From: Glaciimonas sp.
GTDB taxonomy: Bacteria > Pseudomonadota > Gammaproteobacteria > Burkholderiales > Burkholderiaceae_D
Assembly (NCBI GenBank): GCA_012927585.1
Contig: JABBOY010000020.1
Location: 1-49,069 of the forward strand
Length of the DNA stretch: 49,069 nt
Direction of reading: 5' to 3'
Position numbers and translations under genes: made by a program. Shown here piece after piece: positions 9,125 through 18,158 of this stretch; positions within the stretch are counted from its first letter, which is position 1, and each line of letters opens with the position of its first letter. The notes below the pieces were generated by a model. The model saw only the letters and a list, made by a program, of their open reading frames with translations. It made no database searches and was not told where the DNA came from.

Positions 9125-10528
9125 ATGGACATGCGGGTATTCGAGCTTTTTAAAATCGGCATCGGGCCCTCCAGTTCGCATACGGTTGGGCCGATGCTGG
9201 CGGCACGTCGTTTCCTGATGGAATGTCCAGACCTGGAGCAGGTGGCGCAGGTGCAAGTGGCGCTGTATGGCTCGCTGGCCTTGACCGGCGTCGGGCATGC
9301 GACCGATAGCGCGGTGCTGCTCGGCTTGATGGGTGAAACGCCGCAGGATATCGCGCCGGAATCGGTCGTAGACAAGCTGGCGGCGATTCAGAGTAGCGGC
9401 CAGATCAGATTGCTCGGCCAGTATCCAGTCGCCTTCGTTACAACGCGTGATTTGCTGTGGTGCAAGAAAGAAAATTTGCCGGCGCATCCAAACGGCATGC
9501 GCTTTAGCGTGATTCGCAAGGACGGCAGCACGACCCAAGCAGTGTTTTATTCGGTTGGCGGCGGTTTTATTTGCAGCGCCGAAGAAATGAATGCCGCCAA
9601 AGCGCCAGTCGCAAACGTCTTGCCCTATCCGTTCGACACCATGGCAGATTTATTGCAGCACGGGCGCGACAGCGGCTTGGGCATTGTTGCCATGATGCGT
9701 GCCAACGAACAGGTGCGTTGCAGCGCGCAAGAACTCGATGCCGGACTGGACCGGATTTGGGACGTGATGCAGGAATGCATTGCCAGTGGGCTGCTTGCCA
9801 AAGGCGAATTGCCCGGCGGCCTGCACGTCAAGCGCCGTGCGGCGGCGTTGTGGCAAGCGGCGCAAGAACCGGCTGACAGCTTGTTGCACGATAAGTTATT
9901 CCACGATGCATTGCCGCACGATGCGCTGCACCGGGTCAGCCTGTATGCGATGGCGGTCAACGAACAAAACGCCGCCGGTGGCCGCGTCGTTACCGCGCCC
10001 ACCAACGGCGCAGCCGGCATCATTCCGGCGGTGTTGCGCTATTACACCGAAGATTGCCATCCTAGCGATCCGATCAGCGGGGTGCGCGCTTTCCTGCTGG
10101 CGGCGGCTGCAATCGGCATGCTGTGCAAACGCAATGCCTCGATTTCCGGTGCGGAGGTCGGTTGCCAGGGCGAAGTCGGCGTAGCCTGCGCGATGGCTGC
10201 TGCCGGTTTGGTCGCCGCACTCCGCGGCAGCAACGAGCAGATCGAAAATGCCGCTGAAATCGGCATCGAACATCACCTCGGCCTGACCTGCGACCCGATC
10301 GGCGGCTTAGTGCAAATCCCATGCATCGAGCGCAACGGGCTGGGCGCAGTCAAAGCGATCACGGCCGCCTCGCTCGCTCTGAAAGGCGACGGCACCCATT
10401 ACGTCAGCCTGGATCAAGTTATTGAGACCATGCGCCAAACCGGTGCCGACATGCAAGCCAAGTACAAGGAAACCTCGCTCGGCGGTTTGGCGGTGCATGT
10501 GGTGACGGTCAATCATGCTGCTTGCTAG
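9125..10528 (+). CDS. sdaA: L-serine ammonia-lyase, iron-sulfur type
   Basis: Deaminates L-serine to pyruvate and ammonia with a [4Fe-4S] cluster. From the ATG at 9125 it is 467 aa and carries both usual domains in one chain: an N-terminal ACT-like/beta domain (VFELFKIGIGPSSSHTVGP) and the catalytic alpha domain. Cluster cysteines C347, C389 and C400 align with C343/C385/C396 of the Legionella enzyme by motif (GCQGEVG, TCDPIGG, IPCIERN). The open frame runs upstream to 8918 through tdh and the palindrome, but the family start is MDMRVFELFKIG, preceded by AAGAGAC. It completes a pathway from threonine to glycine plus acetyl-CoA and from serine to pyruvate. Confidence 0.95.
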   Translation: MDMRVFELFKIGIGPSSSHTVGPMLAARRFLMECPDLEQVAQVQVALYGSLALTGVGHATDSAVLLGLMGETPQDIAPESVVDKLAAIQSSGQIRLLGQYPVAFVTTRDLLWCKKENLPAHPNGMRFSVIRKDGSTTQAVFYSVGGGFICSAEEMNAAKAPVANVLPYPFDTMADLLQHGRDSGLGIVAMMRANEQVRCSAQELDAGLDRIWDVMQECIASGLLAKGELPGGLHVKRRAAALWQAAQEPADSLLHDKLFHDALPHDALHRVSLYAMAVNEQNAAGGRVVTAPTNGAAGIIPAVLRYYTEDCHPSDPISGVRAFLLAAAAIGMLCKRNASISGAEVGCQGEVGVACAMAAAGLVAALRGSNEQIENAAEIGIEHHLGLTCDPIGGLVQIPCIERNGLGAVKAITAASLALKGDGTHYVSLDQVIETMRQTGADMQAKYKETSLGGLAVHVVTVNHAAC

Positions 10529-10805
10529 GGGAGTACCATTATATTTACCTTGTTTACCGCATTATTTTAGGGTTTCTTGGAAAATACATAAATGGGTATA
10601 TTTGCATCGCTATAAAAATGCGTCATGTAAATAATACCGAAAGCAGGACAGTTATCCGTTTTTTTCGCATTGCCCGCAGCAAGAGGGTCACAGCTATAAT
10701 AGTTGCCGACACCCCATAACCAACCTTCAGCGCTCGCCCGGCACCAGACTGCATCAGTTTGCGTGATTTTGGCACCGTGCAGCCAACACCACACCGCCCA
10801 CACTT
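10529..10805 (+). promoter_or_regulatory. Intergenic region with thrC promoter candidate
   Basis: AT-rich leader between sdaA and thrC. A perfect TATAAT at 10695-10700 lies about 105 bp before the thrC ATG, with TTGCCC 19 bp upstream as a loose -35. No attenuator-like leader peptide rich in Thr/Ile codons and no terminator hairpin was found. Confidence 0.45.
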
Positions 10806-12290
10806 ATGCAATACGTTTCCACTCGCTCCGGCACTGTTCAATCCTCTGCCCCGCAATCCTTTTCCGAGATTCTGTTGGGCGGCCTGGCGCCTGATGGCGG
10901 CCTGTATTTGCCGGCCGAATATCCGCAGGTCACAGGCGAGGAATTGAGTGCCTGGCGCAAACTGTCTTACGCCGATCTGGCGTTCGAAATCTTGAAAAAA
11001 TTCGCCACCGACATTCCCGCCGCCGATCTCAAGGCCATCACGCGCAAGACCTACACTGCCGTCGTTTACCGCAATGCACGCGCGCTAGACGACGCCAGCC
11101 AAATTACGCCGTTGCATGTGCTGGATGAACAACTCGGCCGAGGCGGCGCCAAGACGCTGATGCTGCAAGCGCTGTCGAACGGCCCGACACTGGCTTTCAA
11201 GGATATGGCGATGCAGTTACTGGGCAACCTGTTCGAGTACACGTTATCCAAAAATAATGCCGAACTGAATATCTTCGGCGCGACTTCCGGCGACACCGGC
11301 AGCGCAGCGGAATATGCGATGCGGGGCAAGAAAGGCATCCGCGTTTTCATGCTGTCGCCACACCAGAAGATGAGTGCGTTCCAGAGCGCCCAGATGTTCA
11401 GCTTGCAAGACCCGAATATCTTCAATATCGCCATTGTTGGCGTGTTCGACGATTGCCAGGATATGGTCAAGGCAGTCTCGAACGATCTGGAATTCAAGGC
11501 GCGCCAGAAGATCGGCACCGTCAATTCGATCAATTGGGCTCGTGTGGTGGCGCAAGTGGTGTATTACTTCCGTGGCTATTTGCTGGCCACCGCCAGCAAC
11601 GATCAAAAGGTATCGTTTACCGTGCCGTCCGGTAATTTCGGCAACATCTGCGCCGGTCATATCGCCCGCATGATGGGTTTACCGATTGACAAGCTGATCG
11701 CCGCCACTAACGAGAACGACGTGCTGGACGAATTCTTCCGCACCGGCGTCTACCGCGTGCGCAAATCAGCCGAGACTTATCACACCAGCAGCCCGTCGAT
11801 GGACATTTCCAAAGCGTCTAACTTCGAGCGCTTCATTTTCGATCTGCTAGACCGCGACGGCGACCGCGTGCGCGCGTTATTCCAGAAAGTCGAAACGCAC
11901 GGCGGCTTCGATCTGTCCGGCAAGCCGGGCAGCGATGGAGGCGAGTTCATTAAAATCGCGCAATATGGTTTTCTGTCAGGAAAATCGACGCATCAAGACC
12001 GGCTCGATACCATCCGCGAGGTGCAGGATGAATACGACATCACCATCGATACTCACACTGCAGACGGCGTGAAAGTCGCGCGCGAACATGTGGCGCCGGG
12101 CGTGCCGATGATCGTGCTGGAAACCGCACTTGCCGCCAAATTCAACGAAACCATTCTGGAAGCGCTAGGCACGGACGCCGAGCGCCCGGCCGGTTTCGAG
12201 AACATCGAAGATTTGCCGCAGCATTTTGAAGTGATGCCGGCCGATGTCGAATTGGTGAAAGTATTTATCGCTAAACATACCGGCCTGTAA
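10806..12290 (+). CDS. thrC: Threonine synthase
   Basis: A PLP enzyme converting O-phosphohomoserine to threonine and phosphate, the last step of threonine synthesis. At 494 aa it belongs to the longer (yeast/E. coli-like) class. It starts MQYVSTRSG and has the PLP lysine in PTLAFKDMAMQ (K132), GATSGDTGSAAEYA (phosphate-binding), and the substrate-binding SINWARVVAQ. In related betaproteobacteria thrC usually follows hom (homoserine dehydrogenase); here hom is not adjacent and the neighbour is sdaA. The ribosome site is weak. Downstream lies a palindrome, then moeA. Confidence 0.95.
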   Translation: MQYVSTRSGTVQSSAPQSFSEILLGGLAPDGGLYLPAEYPQVTGEELSAWRKLSYADLAFEILKKFATDIPAADLKAITRKTYTAVVYRNARALDDASQITPLHVLDEQLGRGGAKTLMLQALSNGPTLAFKDMAMQLLGNLFEYTLSKNNAELNIFGATSGDTGSAAEYAMRGKKGIRVFMLSPHQKMSAFQSAQMFSLQDPNIFNIAIVGVFDDCQDMVKAVSNDLEFKARQKIGTVNSINWARVVAQVVYYFRGYLLATASNDQKVSFTVPSGNFGNICAGHIARMMGLPIDKLIAATNENDVLDEFFRTGVYRVRKSAETYHTSSPSMDISKASNFERFIFDLLDRDGDRVRALFQKVETHGGFDLSGKPGSDGGEFIKIAQYGFLSGKSTHQDRLDTIREVQDEYDITIDTHTADGVKVAREHVAPGVPMIVLETALAAKFNETILEALGTDAERPAGFENIEDLPQHFEVMPADVELVKVFIAKHTGL

Positions 12291-12319
12291 ATGTCGTGAG
12301 CACTTCCAGTCTGAAGCAA

Positions 12320-12387
12320 TTTTTGTAGGAGTGGCGTTAGCCGAGATTGTTTGCGCCTGATCGCGGCTAACGCCGCTCTTACAAAAT
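12320..12387. repeat. REP-like palindrome after thrC (second type)
   Basis: The left arm at 12320-12349 (core TGTAGGAGTGGCGTTAGCC) and the right arm at 12359-12387 (core GGCTAACGCCGCTCTTACA) are imperfect complements. The text resembles the 'gtaggagcggcgttagccgcga' class of extragenic palindromes seen in many proteobacteria. It is unrelated to the three-copy palindrome elsewhere in the window. Confidence 0.7.
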
Positions 12388-12573
12388 CGTGCCGCTTCGT
12401 CTTTACTTGCCAAGTTGGCTGAATATTTTTTAGACATTAAAAAAGCAGGGGTATAGGTAAAAACAGTACATCTACCGCATATATTTATTGAAGTGTAATT
12501 TTTTACACCTGCAGGTACCCATATTAATGCCGGCCGCAAGGCAATTCTGCGGATAACACGGAGGAGCAAAACC
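12388..12573 (+). promoter_or_regulatory. Leader region of moeA
   Basis: AT-rich stretch ending in the strong ribosome site CGGAGGAG before the moeA ATG. A small dyad GTGTAA-TTTT-TTACAC lies at about 12496-12511 and could be an operator or part of the leader. I see no Moco-riboswitch-like structure that I can support. Confidence 0.35.
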
Positions 12574-13806
12574 ATGACCGAAAAAAATCCCATGTTGAAC
12601 GCCGTCGAAGCGCTAGGCTTACTGCTCGCCGCTGCCAGGCCGGTCACCGAAGTCGAGCAATTAGCGACGCTGCAAGCCAACGGCCGCATTTTGGCCAGGG
12701 CCCAAACATCGCAACTCGATGTGCCGCCAAAAGACAATACGCACATGGACGGCTATGCAGTGCGCGCTGCCGATTGCGCCGGCGGCGCGGCGACATTGAC
12801 CGTTAGCCAGCGTATTCCGGCCGGTCATGTCGGGAAAGAATTACAAGCAGGTACGGCGGCCAGGATTTTTACCGGTGCGATGATTCCAGAAGGTGCGGAT
12901 GCGGTCGTGATGCAGGAAATGTGCGCGCTTGACGGCGATAAAGTCACCATTAACCATGCGCCACCCGCCGGCGAATGGATCCGTCGTGCCGGCGAAGACA
13001 TCCGCGCCGGCAGCGTGATTCTGCCAGCAGGTACACGTTTGCGCGGGCAGGAACTCGGTCTGGCCGCGTCCGTCGGCTTGGCAACATTACCGGTGGTGCG
13101 CAAGTTGCGTGTCGCGGTATTTTTCACCGGCGATGAGTTGGCAATGCCTGGCGAGCCATTGAAACCAGGCGCGATCTACAATTCGAATAAATTCACCCTG
13201 CGCGGCTTGCTGGAAAACCTCGGCTGCGACATCACCGATTTCGGCATCGTGCCAGATAATTTGTCGGCTACCCGCGACACGCTGCGGCGCGCCGCGCAAG
13301 AGCATGATTTGATCGTAACTTCAGGCGGCGTTTCGGTCGGTGAAGAAGATCACATCAAGCCGGCGGTTGAAGCAGAAGGGCGGCTCAACATGTGGCAAAT
13401 CGCAATCAAGCCTGGCAAACCGCTGGCGTTTGGCGAAGTCAACCGTGCGGCAGACAAGGGCGGCGCTGCTTTCTTCATCGGTCTGCCCGGTAATCCAGTG
13501 TCAAGCTTTGTCACTTTTCTATTATTCGTGCGGCCTTTCATTTTGCGCCTGCAAGGTGTGCAGGACGTTGCACCCAAGAGGTACACGCTGCGCGCCGATT
13601 TCACCCAGAACAAAAGCGATCGCCGCAACGAATTCTTGCGTGCCAAAATCAATGCCCAAGGTGGGCTGGATCTATTCCCGAATCAAAGCTCGGGCGTGCT
13701 CACTTCCACCGTCTGGGGCGACGGCCTGATCGATAATCCGCCCGGCTGCGCTATTGCCGACGGCGACATGGTCAATTTCATTCCTTTTAGCGAACTCATC
13801 CAATGA
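12574..13806 (+). CDS. moeA: Molybdopterin molybdotransferase
   Basis: Inserts molybdate into adenylylated molybdopterin to form the molybdenum cofactor. It is 410 aa, the usual length. The MoeA order is visible: an N-terminal domain with DNTHMDGYAVRAAD, a domain with RIFTGAMIPEGADAVVMQE, the MogA-like central domain with FFTGDEL, IYNSNKF and VTSGGVSVGEEDH, GLPGNPVSS, and the C-terminal barrel. The ribosome site CGGAGGAG is strong. Its stop overlaps the moaD start (ATGA), so the two are translationally coupled. Confidence 0.95.
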   Translation: MTEKNPMLNAVEALGLLLAAARPVTEVEQLATLQANGRILARAQTSQLDVPPKDNTHMDGYAVRAADCAGGAATLTVSQRIPAGHVGKELQAGTAARIFTGAMIPEGADAVVMQEMCALDGDKVTINHAPPAGEWIRRAGEDIRAGSVILPAGTRLRGQELGLAASVGLATLPVVRKLRVAVFFTGDELAMPGEPLKPGAIYNSNKFTLRGLLENLGCDITDFGIVPDNLSATRDTLRRAAQEHDLIVTSGGVSVGEEDHIKPAVEAEGRLNMWQIAIKPGKPLAFGEVNRAADKGGAAFFIGLPGNPVSSFVTFLLFVRPFILRLQGVQDVAPKRYTLRADFTQNKSDRRNEFLRAKINAQGGLDLFPNQSSGVLTSTVWGDGLIDNPPGCAIADGDMVNFIPFSELIQ

Positions 13807-14063
13807 TGAATATCCAACTCCGTTTTTTTGCCAGCATTCGTGAGACCCTCGGCACCAGTCAGGAATCCGTCGCTGTGCCGGCGCAGGTACGCACTATCGG
13901 CGATGTGCGCCATTTTCTAATTGCCCGTGGCGGCGCATGGGCCGAATGCCTGGCAGAAGAGCGCACACTGCGCATGGCCTTTAACCAGGTGATGACCGAG
14001 TCGGAAACGCTGATTAGCGAAGGCTGCGAGGTAGCATTCTTTCCTCCGGTGACGGGCGGTTGA
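13803..14063 (+). CDS. moaD: Molybdopterin synthase sulfur-carrier subunit
   Basis: A small ubiquitin-fold protein (86 aa) that carries a C-terminal thiocarboxylate and gives sulfur to MoaE for dithiolene formation. The C-terminus ends FFPPVTGG; the terminal Gly-Gly is the activation site. The start overlaps the moeA stop by 4 bp. Its partner moaE, usually next in the operon, is displaced to 18.16 kb. Confidence 0.93.
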   Translation: MMNIQLRFFASIRETLGTSQESVAVPAQVRTIGDVRHFLIARGGAWAECLAEERTLRMAFNQVMTESETLISEGCEVAFFPPVTGG

Positions 14064-14077
14064 GCAAGGTGAGCAAG

Positions 14078-15058
14078 ATGGTGCAAAGTAGCGCAGAGCG
14101 CATCGACATTGTTTATTTGTGGGTCAACGGTGCCGATCCAGTCTGGCGGCACAAGCGCCAGCAAGCGCTGGCGCACTGGGAGACTCAGCAACAGACCGAT
14201 GATTTGGCGCGTTACGGAAATGTGGCCGGGCGCTATCGCGACAATGGCGAGCTGCGCTTCAACTTGCGGGCGCTGGAAAAATTTTACCCGAATCACGGCC
14301 ATATTTATCTGGTTACCGACGCTCAGGTGCCGCACTGGCTTCAGCCCAACGACAATCTGACTCTGGTCGATCATCGCGATCTGATGCCGGCGGCGGCGCT
14401 GCCGGTGTTCGATTCCGGGCATATTGAATCCTATCTGCATCACATCCCCGGTCTGGCCGAGCGCTTCATTTATCTCAATGACGATGTGTTCTTTGGGGCC
14501 ACAGTGAACCCCGATCAATGGTTTGGCGCCGATGGCGTGGCGCTGTTTGCGGATACTGCTCGGGTGCCGGATTACGATACTTTACAAACCAATGAGACAG
14601 CACTGGTGAATGCGTCGGTATTGTCCAAGCACTGGCTGTCGCAGCGTTACCCAAAATACCGCCATGCGCCGCGCATATTTGCGCATGCGCCGCGCCCGAT
14701 GTTCAAAAGTTTGCTGCACGAGCTGGAGTTGGCTGCGCCGGAACTGTTCCAGCAAGTGCGGAAGACGGTTTTTCGCTCCTGGCGAGTGCCGCCGATCATG
14801 CCGGATCTGGTGCCGCGCTGGATGCTGCACACCGGCCGCGCTGCAGTGCAGACGCAGCAGGCGCTGTATATCAGCAGTGGCGCACCGGATGCAGAACGGC
14901 AGTTTCAGGATTTGATGGCCGGGTTCGGCCGGATTCCGTTTTTTTGCATCAACGACACTAGCGACGATACCGCGGACGACGCCCCCCAATTGCAAAATAT
15001 TGCCGATGCATTAGGCAAATTGCTGCCTAATCCTTCCTCTTTCGAGCGTGTCGATTAG
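14078..15058 (+). CDS. Stealth-family sugar-phosphate transferase
   Basis: A 326-aa Stealth protein. The family includes bacterial capsule hexose-1-phosphate transferases and eukaryotic GlcNAc-1-phosphotransferase. Conserved region 1 is IDIVYLWVNGADP at 9-21; region 2 runs from RDNGELRFNLRALEKF to ERFIYLNDDVFFG with the LNDD acidic motif; region 3 is ASVLSKHWL...RIFAHAPRPM. Starts at TTG 14060 (overlapping the moaD stop) and GTG 14069 are also in frame; ATG 14078 is chosen because AAGGTGAG precedes it. No other capsule or polysaccharide gene is nearby, which is unusual for this family. It may share the moeA-moaD transcript. The substrate is unknown. Confidence 0.85.
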   Translation: MVQSSAERIDIVYLWVNGADPVWRHKRQQALAHWETQQQTDDLARYGNVAGRYRDNGELRFNLRALEKFYPNHGHIYLVTDAQVPHWLQPNDNLTLVDHRDLMPAAALPVFDSGHIESYLHHIPGLAERFIYLNDDVFFGATVNPDQWFGADGVALFADTARVPDYDTLQTNETALVNASVLSKHWLSQRYPKYRHAPRIFAHAPRPMFKSLLHELELAAPELFQQVRKTVFRSWRVPPIMPDLVPRWMLHTGRAAVQTQQALYISSGAPDAERQFQDLMAGFGRIPFFCINDTSDDTADDAPQLQNIADALGKLLPNPSSFERVD

Positions 15059-15248
15059 CCTGGGTATTTAAAATTCCATGTTGCATTGCAAAAAAAGAAC
15101 GATAGTGCTATTTTAGAGTGCTTCCACTACTAAAACGCACTAGCGTGTCTGTTTCCAAGAGCTATAGTATTGTTCAAATAATTTCTTGAGTGGCACATTT
15201 TTTCCGCAACTTAAAGTAATTTCGATCAGGGACAAAGGCTCGCACAAA

Positions 15249-16880
15249 ATGAATATTAAAAAATTGCGCATAGGACAACGACTTGCTCTCGGTTTTGGAG
15301 TTGTGATTGCATTATTGATCATGCTGGCCAGCCTGGCTTATGTTCGCATTACCAGCCTCAATAGCGAAATCAATCTGCTGGTCAAAGATCGTTATCCAAA
15401 AACCGTGATTGCCAACGCCATCAAGGCCGATCTGAACGAAATTACCCGCAATATGCTCAACGTTTTGATCATGACCGACCCAGGACAAATTAAAAAAGAG
15501 CTGGTAAATATAGAAGACAAGAATAAGAGTACCCAATCAGCTATCGTTACCCTGAGCAAAATCATCGCCGATCCACGGGGCCGCACGCACCTTGATGCAA
15601 TCACCGCATTACGCGATAAATTTTTGTCGGTGCAGACCAGTTTTGTGGCGCTTATCAACCAGGATGCAAAAGACGAAGCGATGCTGAAACTGCTGTTTTC
15701 GGTGCGGCCGCTGCAAACCAGATACTTTGTCCAGCTCGACAATTTCATCACCTACCAAAACAGCCAGATGGAGCAGTCCGGCGCACAATCCACGCTGGCT
15801 GCCAATCGCACTGCGCAGTTAATCCTGATTCTTGCTGCAATTGCCAGTACCTTGAGTGTACTGGTCGGTTTTTTCGTTTCGCGCAGCATTACTCGGCCGC
15901 TCAATGAAGCTGTCGGTGTCGCTAAACGCGTGGCCGATGGCGATCTGACCAGTACTATTGCAATCAAAACCTTCGATGAAACCGGCATGCTGATGCAGGC
16001 GCTCAGGCACATGAATGAAAGCTTGTTGAAAATTGTCGGCGAAGTACGTTCTGGCACCGAAACTATCGCCTCAGCATCAAGCCAGATTGCCAGCGGTAAT
16101 CAAGATCTGTCGTCGCGCACCGAGCAGCAAGCCTGCTCGCTGCAACAAACTGCTGCCTCGATGCTCGCATTGACCAGTACTGTGCGTGAAAATGCCGACA
16201 ATGCGCACCAGGCCAATCAACTTGCGGCCTCTGCTTCGGAAGTCGCGGCCAAGGGCGGGGCGGTGGTAGCGCAAGTGATCGGTACCATGGGTTCGATCAA
16301 TGAGTCTTCCAGGAAAATTGTCGACATCATCAGCGTCATCGATGGCATCGCATTTCAAACCAACATCCTGGCGCTGAATGCGGCAGTGGAAGCGGCACGC
16401 GCCGGTGAGCAGGGCCGTGGTTTTGCGGTGGTGGCGTCCGAAGTTCGGAATCTGGCACAACGCTCGGCTGCGGCAGCCAAGGAAATCAAATTGCTGATCG
16501 GCGACTCGGTCGAAAAAGTTGAAGCCGGCAGCAAACTGGTGCGTCAGGCCGGTAGCACAATGGACGACGTGGTGGCAAGTGTTGCGCGTGTGACCGACAT
16601 CATGGCGCAGATCACCGCCGCCAGCCAGGAACAAAGTTCAGGCATTGAACAGGTTAATCGCGCGATCAGCCAGATGGACGAGGTAACCCAGCAGAATGCG
16701 GCGCTGGTGGAAGAGGCCGCTGCTTCAGCCGAGTCGATGCAGAATCAGGCGATTAATCTGGCCCAGGTGATGCGTGTTTTTAAACTGGATGCAGGCGTTG
16801 CTACGGATGCTACGCATAGCATGGCACCGGCCAGACGGAAAGCCGGGCAGCAGTCGATGATGCAAATTGCAGCCGAATAG
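15249..16880 (+). CDS. Methyl-accepting chemotaxis protein
   Basis: A 543-aa inner-membrane chemoreceptor. TM1 is at ~11-33, a periplasmic four-helix-bundle ligand domain at ~34-187, TM2 at ~189-211, HAMP at ~212-264, and the signalling coiled coil carries the conserved tip sequence [32 protein letters not shown]. There is no C-terminal NWETF-type pentapeptide, so adaptation enzymes would bind elsewhere or through assistance. The open frame begins at a TTG at 15186, but the ATG at 15249 follows AAAGG and starts directly at the TM1 lead. No che genes are adjacent. The ligand cannot be inferred. Confidence 0.93.
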   Translation: MNIKKLRIGQRLALGFGVVIALLIMLASLAYVRITSLNSEINLLVKDRYPKTVIANAIKADLNEITRNMLNVLIMTDPGQIKKELVNIEDKNKSTQSAIVTLSKIIADPRGRTHLDAITALRDKFLSVQTSFVALINQDAKDEAMLKLLFSVRPLQTRYFVQLDNFITYQNSQMEQSGAQSTLAANRTAQLILILAAIASTLSVLVGFFVSRSITRPLNEAVGVAKRVADGDLTSTIAIKTFDETGMLMQALRHMNESLLKIVGEVRSGTETIASASSQIASGNQDLSSRTEQQACSLQQTAASMLALTSTVRENADNAHQANQLAASASEVAAKGGAVVAQVIGTMGSINESSRKIVDIISVIDGIAFQTNILALNAAVEAARAGEQGRGFAVVASEVRNLAQRSAAAAKEIKLLIGDSVEKVEAGSKLVRQAGSTMDDVVASVARVTDIMAQITAASQEQSSGIEQVNRAISQMDEVTQQNAALVEEAAASAESMQNQAINLAQVMRVFKLDAGVATDATHSMAPARRKAGQQSMMQIAAE

Positions 16881-16980
16881 TGGTAGGAACAATACTTGAT
16901 TTTTTAAATTTCGAAGCATTTCGAAGAAGATGCGTGTATGTCCATTCGCGTAAATCCTGAGTCTAATTTTGGAGAGAAAA

Positions 16981-17574
16981 ATGATTAAAAACTTGCGTAT
17001 CACACGGTTATTGACTTTGGGCTGCCTCGTCATGGGTCTTTGCCAGAGCGCATCGGCAGTTGAAATTGCTGGCGTGAAACTGGATGAGACCGTACACGTG
17101 GCGAACACGGAACTGAAGCTCAATGGAGCAGGGATTCGCGTCAAGGCCATCTTCAAGGTGTATGTGGCGGGACTATACCTGCCAACAAAAAAAACCACAG
17201 TGCCTGAAATCCTGGATCTTGCCGGCCCACGGCGACTGACTCTGGTTATGCTGCGCGAAGTCAGCAGCGAAGAATTCGGGCAGAGTTTCATGACCGGCTT
17301 GAATGCCAATTCGGACAAGGCCGAAAAATCAAAAATCGTTAACCAGACAGTCAAAATGGGCGAAATTTTCGCATCCATTCCCTCAATTAAAAAAGGCGAC
17401 ACAATCACCTCCGACTGGGTACCTGGTTCCGGCATGCTAATTCATGTCAACGGCAAACAAGTTGGCGAAGTTATACCTGGAATGGATTTTTATAATGCGT
17501 ATTTGAAAATCTGGCTGGGCGACAAACCGGCTGACAGTTCGCTTAAGCAAAGCATTTTGGGCGGCAAGGGATAA
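16981..17574 (+). CDS. Chalcone-isomerase-like periplasmic protein
   Basis: A 197-aa exported protein with a signal peptide cleaved after ...CQSASA (about residue 26). The mature part matches the bacterial chalcone-isomerase-like domain, with KLNGAGIRVKAIFKVYVAGLYL near the N-terminus and GNxxxNAYLKIWLG-like DFYNAYLKIWLGDKPAD at the end. Bacterial members are of unknown function and lack evidence of flavonoid chemistry. GGAGAG directly precedes the ATG at 16981, so the four-codon upstream extension is rejected. The gene ends 4 bp before palindrome copy 2. Confidence 0.85.
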   Translation: MIKNLRITRLLTLGCLVMGLCQSASAVEIAGVKLDETVHVANTELKLNGAGIRVKAIFKVYVAGLYLPTKKTTVPEILDLAGPRRLTLVMLREVSSEEFGQSFMTGLNANSDKAEKSKIVNQTVKMGEIFASIPSIKKGDTITSDWVPGSGMLIHVNGKQVGEVIPGMDFYNAYLKIWLGDKPADSSLKQSILGGKG

Positions 17575-17578
17575 TTTC

Positions 17579-17634
17579 AGTAGTGCAGGCCTCCGTGCCT
17601 GCAACCGAATGCAGGCACGGAGGCCTGCACTACT
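17579..17634. repeat. Dispersed palindrome, copy 2
   Basis: A perfect 25-bp inverted repeat with a 6-nt loop (arms 17579-17603 and 17610-17634; core GTGCAGGCCTCCGTGCC). It fills the gap between two convergent genes, 4 bp from each stop, so it may serve both as a 3'-end hairpin. The core is identical to copy 3. Confidence 0.92.
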
Positions 17635-17637
17635 CAA

Positions 17638-18012
17638 CTACCGCAGTGTCTTCATGCGCAGGATTGCCAGACTGACCGCGACCCCAATCGCAACCAGGAT
17701 CAGTTTCACGACCACGGCTTCCATCTGGTAGATCGAGAACGACAGAGAAGCCCAGATCAGTAGCAGTGACACAATCTTGCCGCGCAGTGGGATTCCACGT
17801 CCACTCTGAAAATTGAGTATGTAAGTCCCCAGTATCCGGTTGCTTACCAGCCAGCGATACATCCGTGGCGATCCCCTGAAATAGCAAGCCGAAGCCAGCA
17901 GCAGGAAAGGTGTGGTGGGTAATAGCGGTAGAAATACACCCAGAATGGCGAGCACAACGGCGATGCTGCCCACGATATTGAGAATGATTTTGGTCAACGG
18001 GTTTGTTTTCAT
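17638..18012 (-). CDS. DUF454 (YbaN family) inner-membrane protein
   Basis: A 124-aa membrane protein of the YbaN/DUF454 family, function unknown. The family signature GVFLPLLPTTPFLLLASACYF lies at ~25-45 within the first TM pair; RMYRWLVSNRILGTYILNF and two more TM segments follow. AAGGATGG precedes the ATG. It is convergent with the chalcone-isomerase-like gene and divergent from moaE. Confidence 0.88.
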   Translation of the reverse strand: MKTNPLTKIILNIVGSIAVVLAILGVFLPLLPTTPFLLLASACYFRGSPRMYRWLVSNRILGTYILNFQSGRGIPLRGKIVSLLLIWASLSFSIYQMEAVVVKLILVAIGVAVSLAILRMKTLR

Positions 18013-18158
18013 GCCATCCTTGCTGCATCTCTTGTTATGTCTGTTGTTGCGTCAATTACCGGGGGGCTTCATTGTAAGTGAGGCGCGGCCTGTAAAGAAT
18101 TGCCGGGTACGGGCTAAAATACGCAAACGATAGCATCCAGAAAGAAAGCAACGCCATC

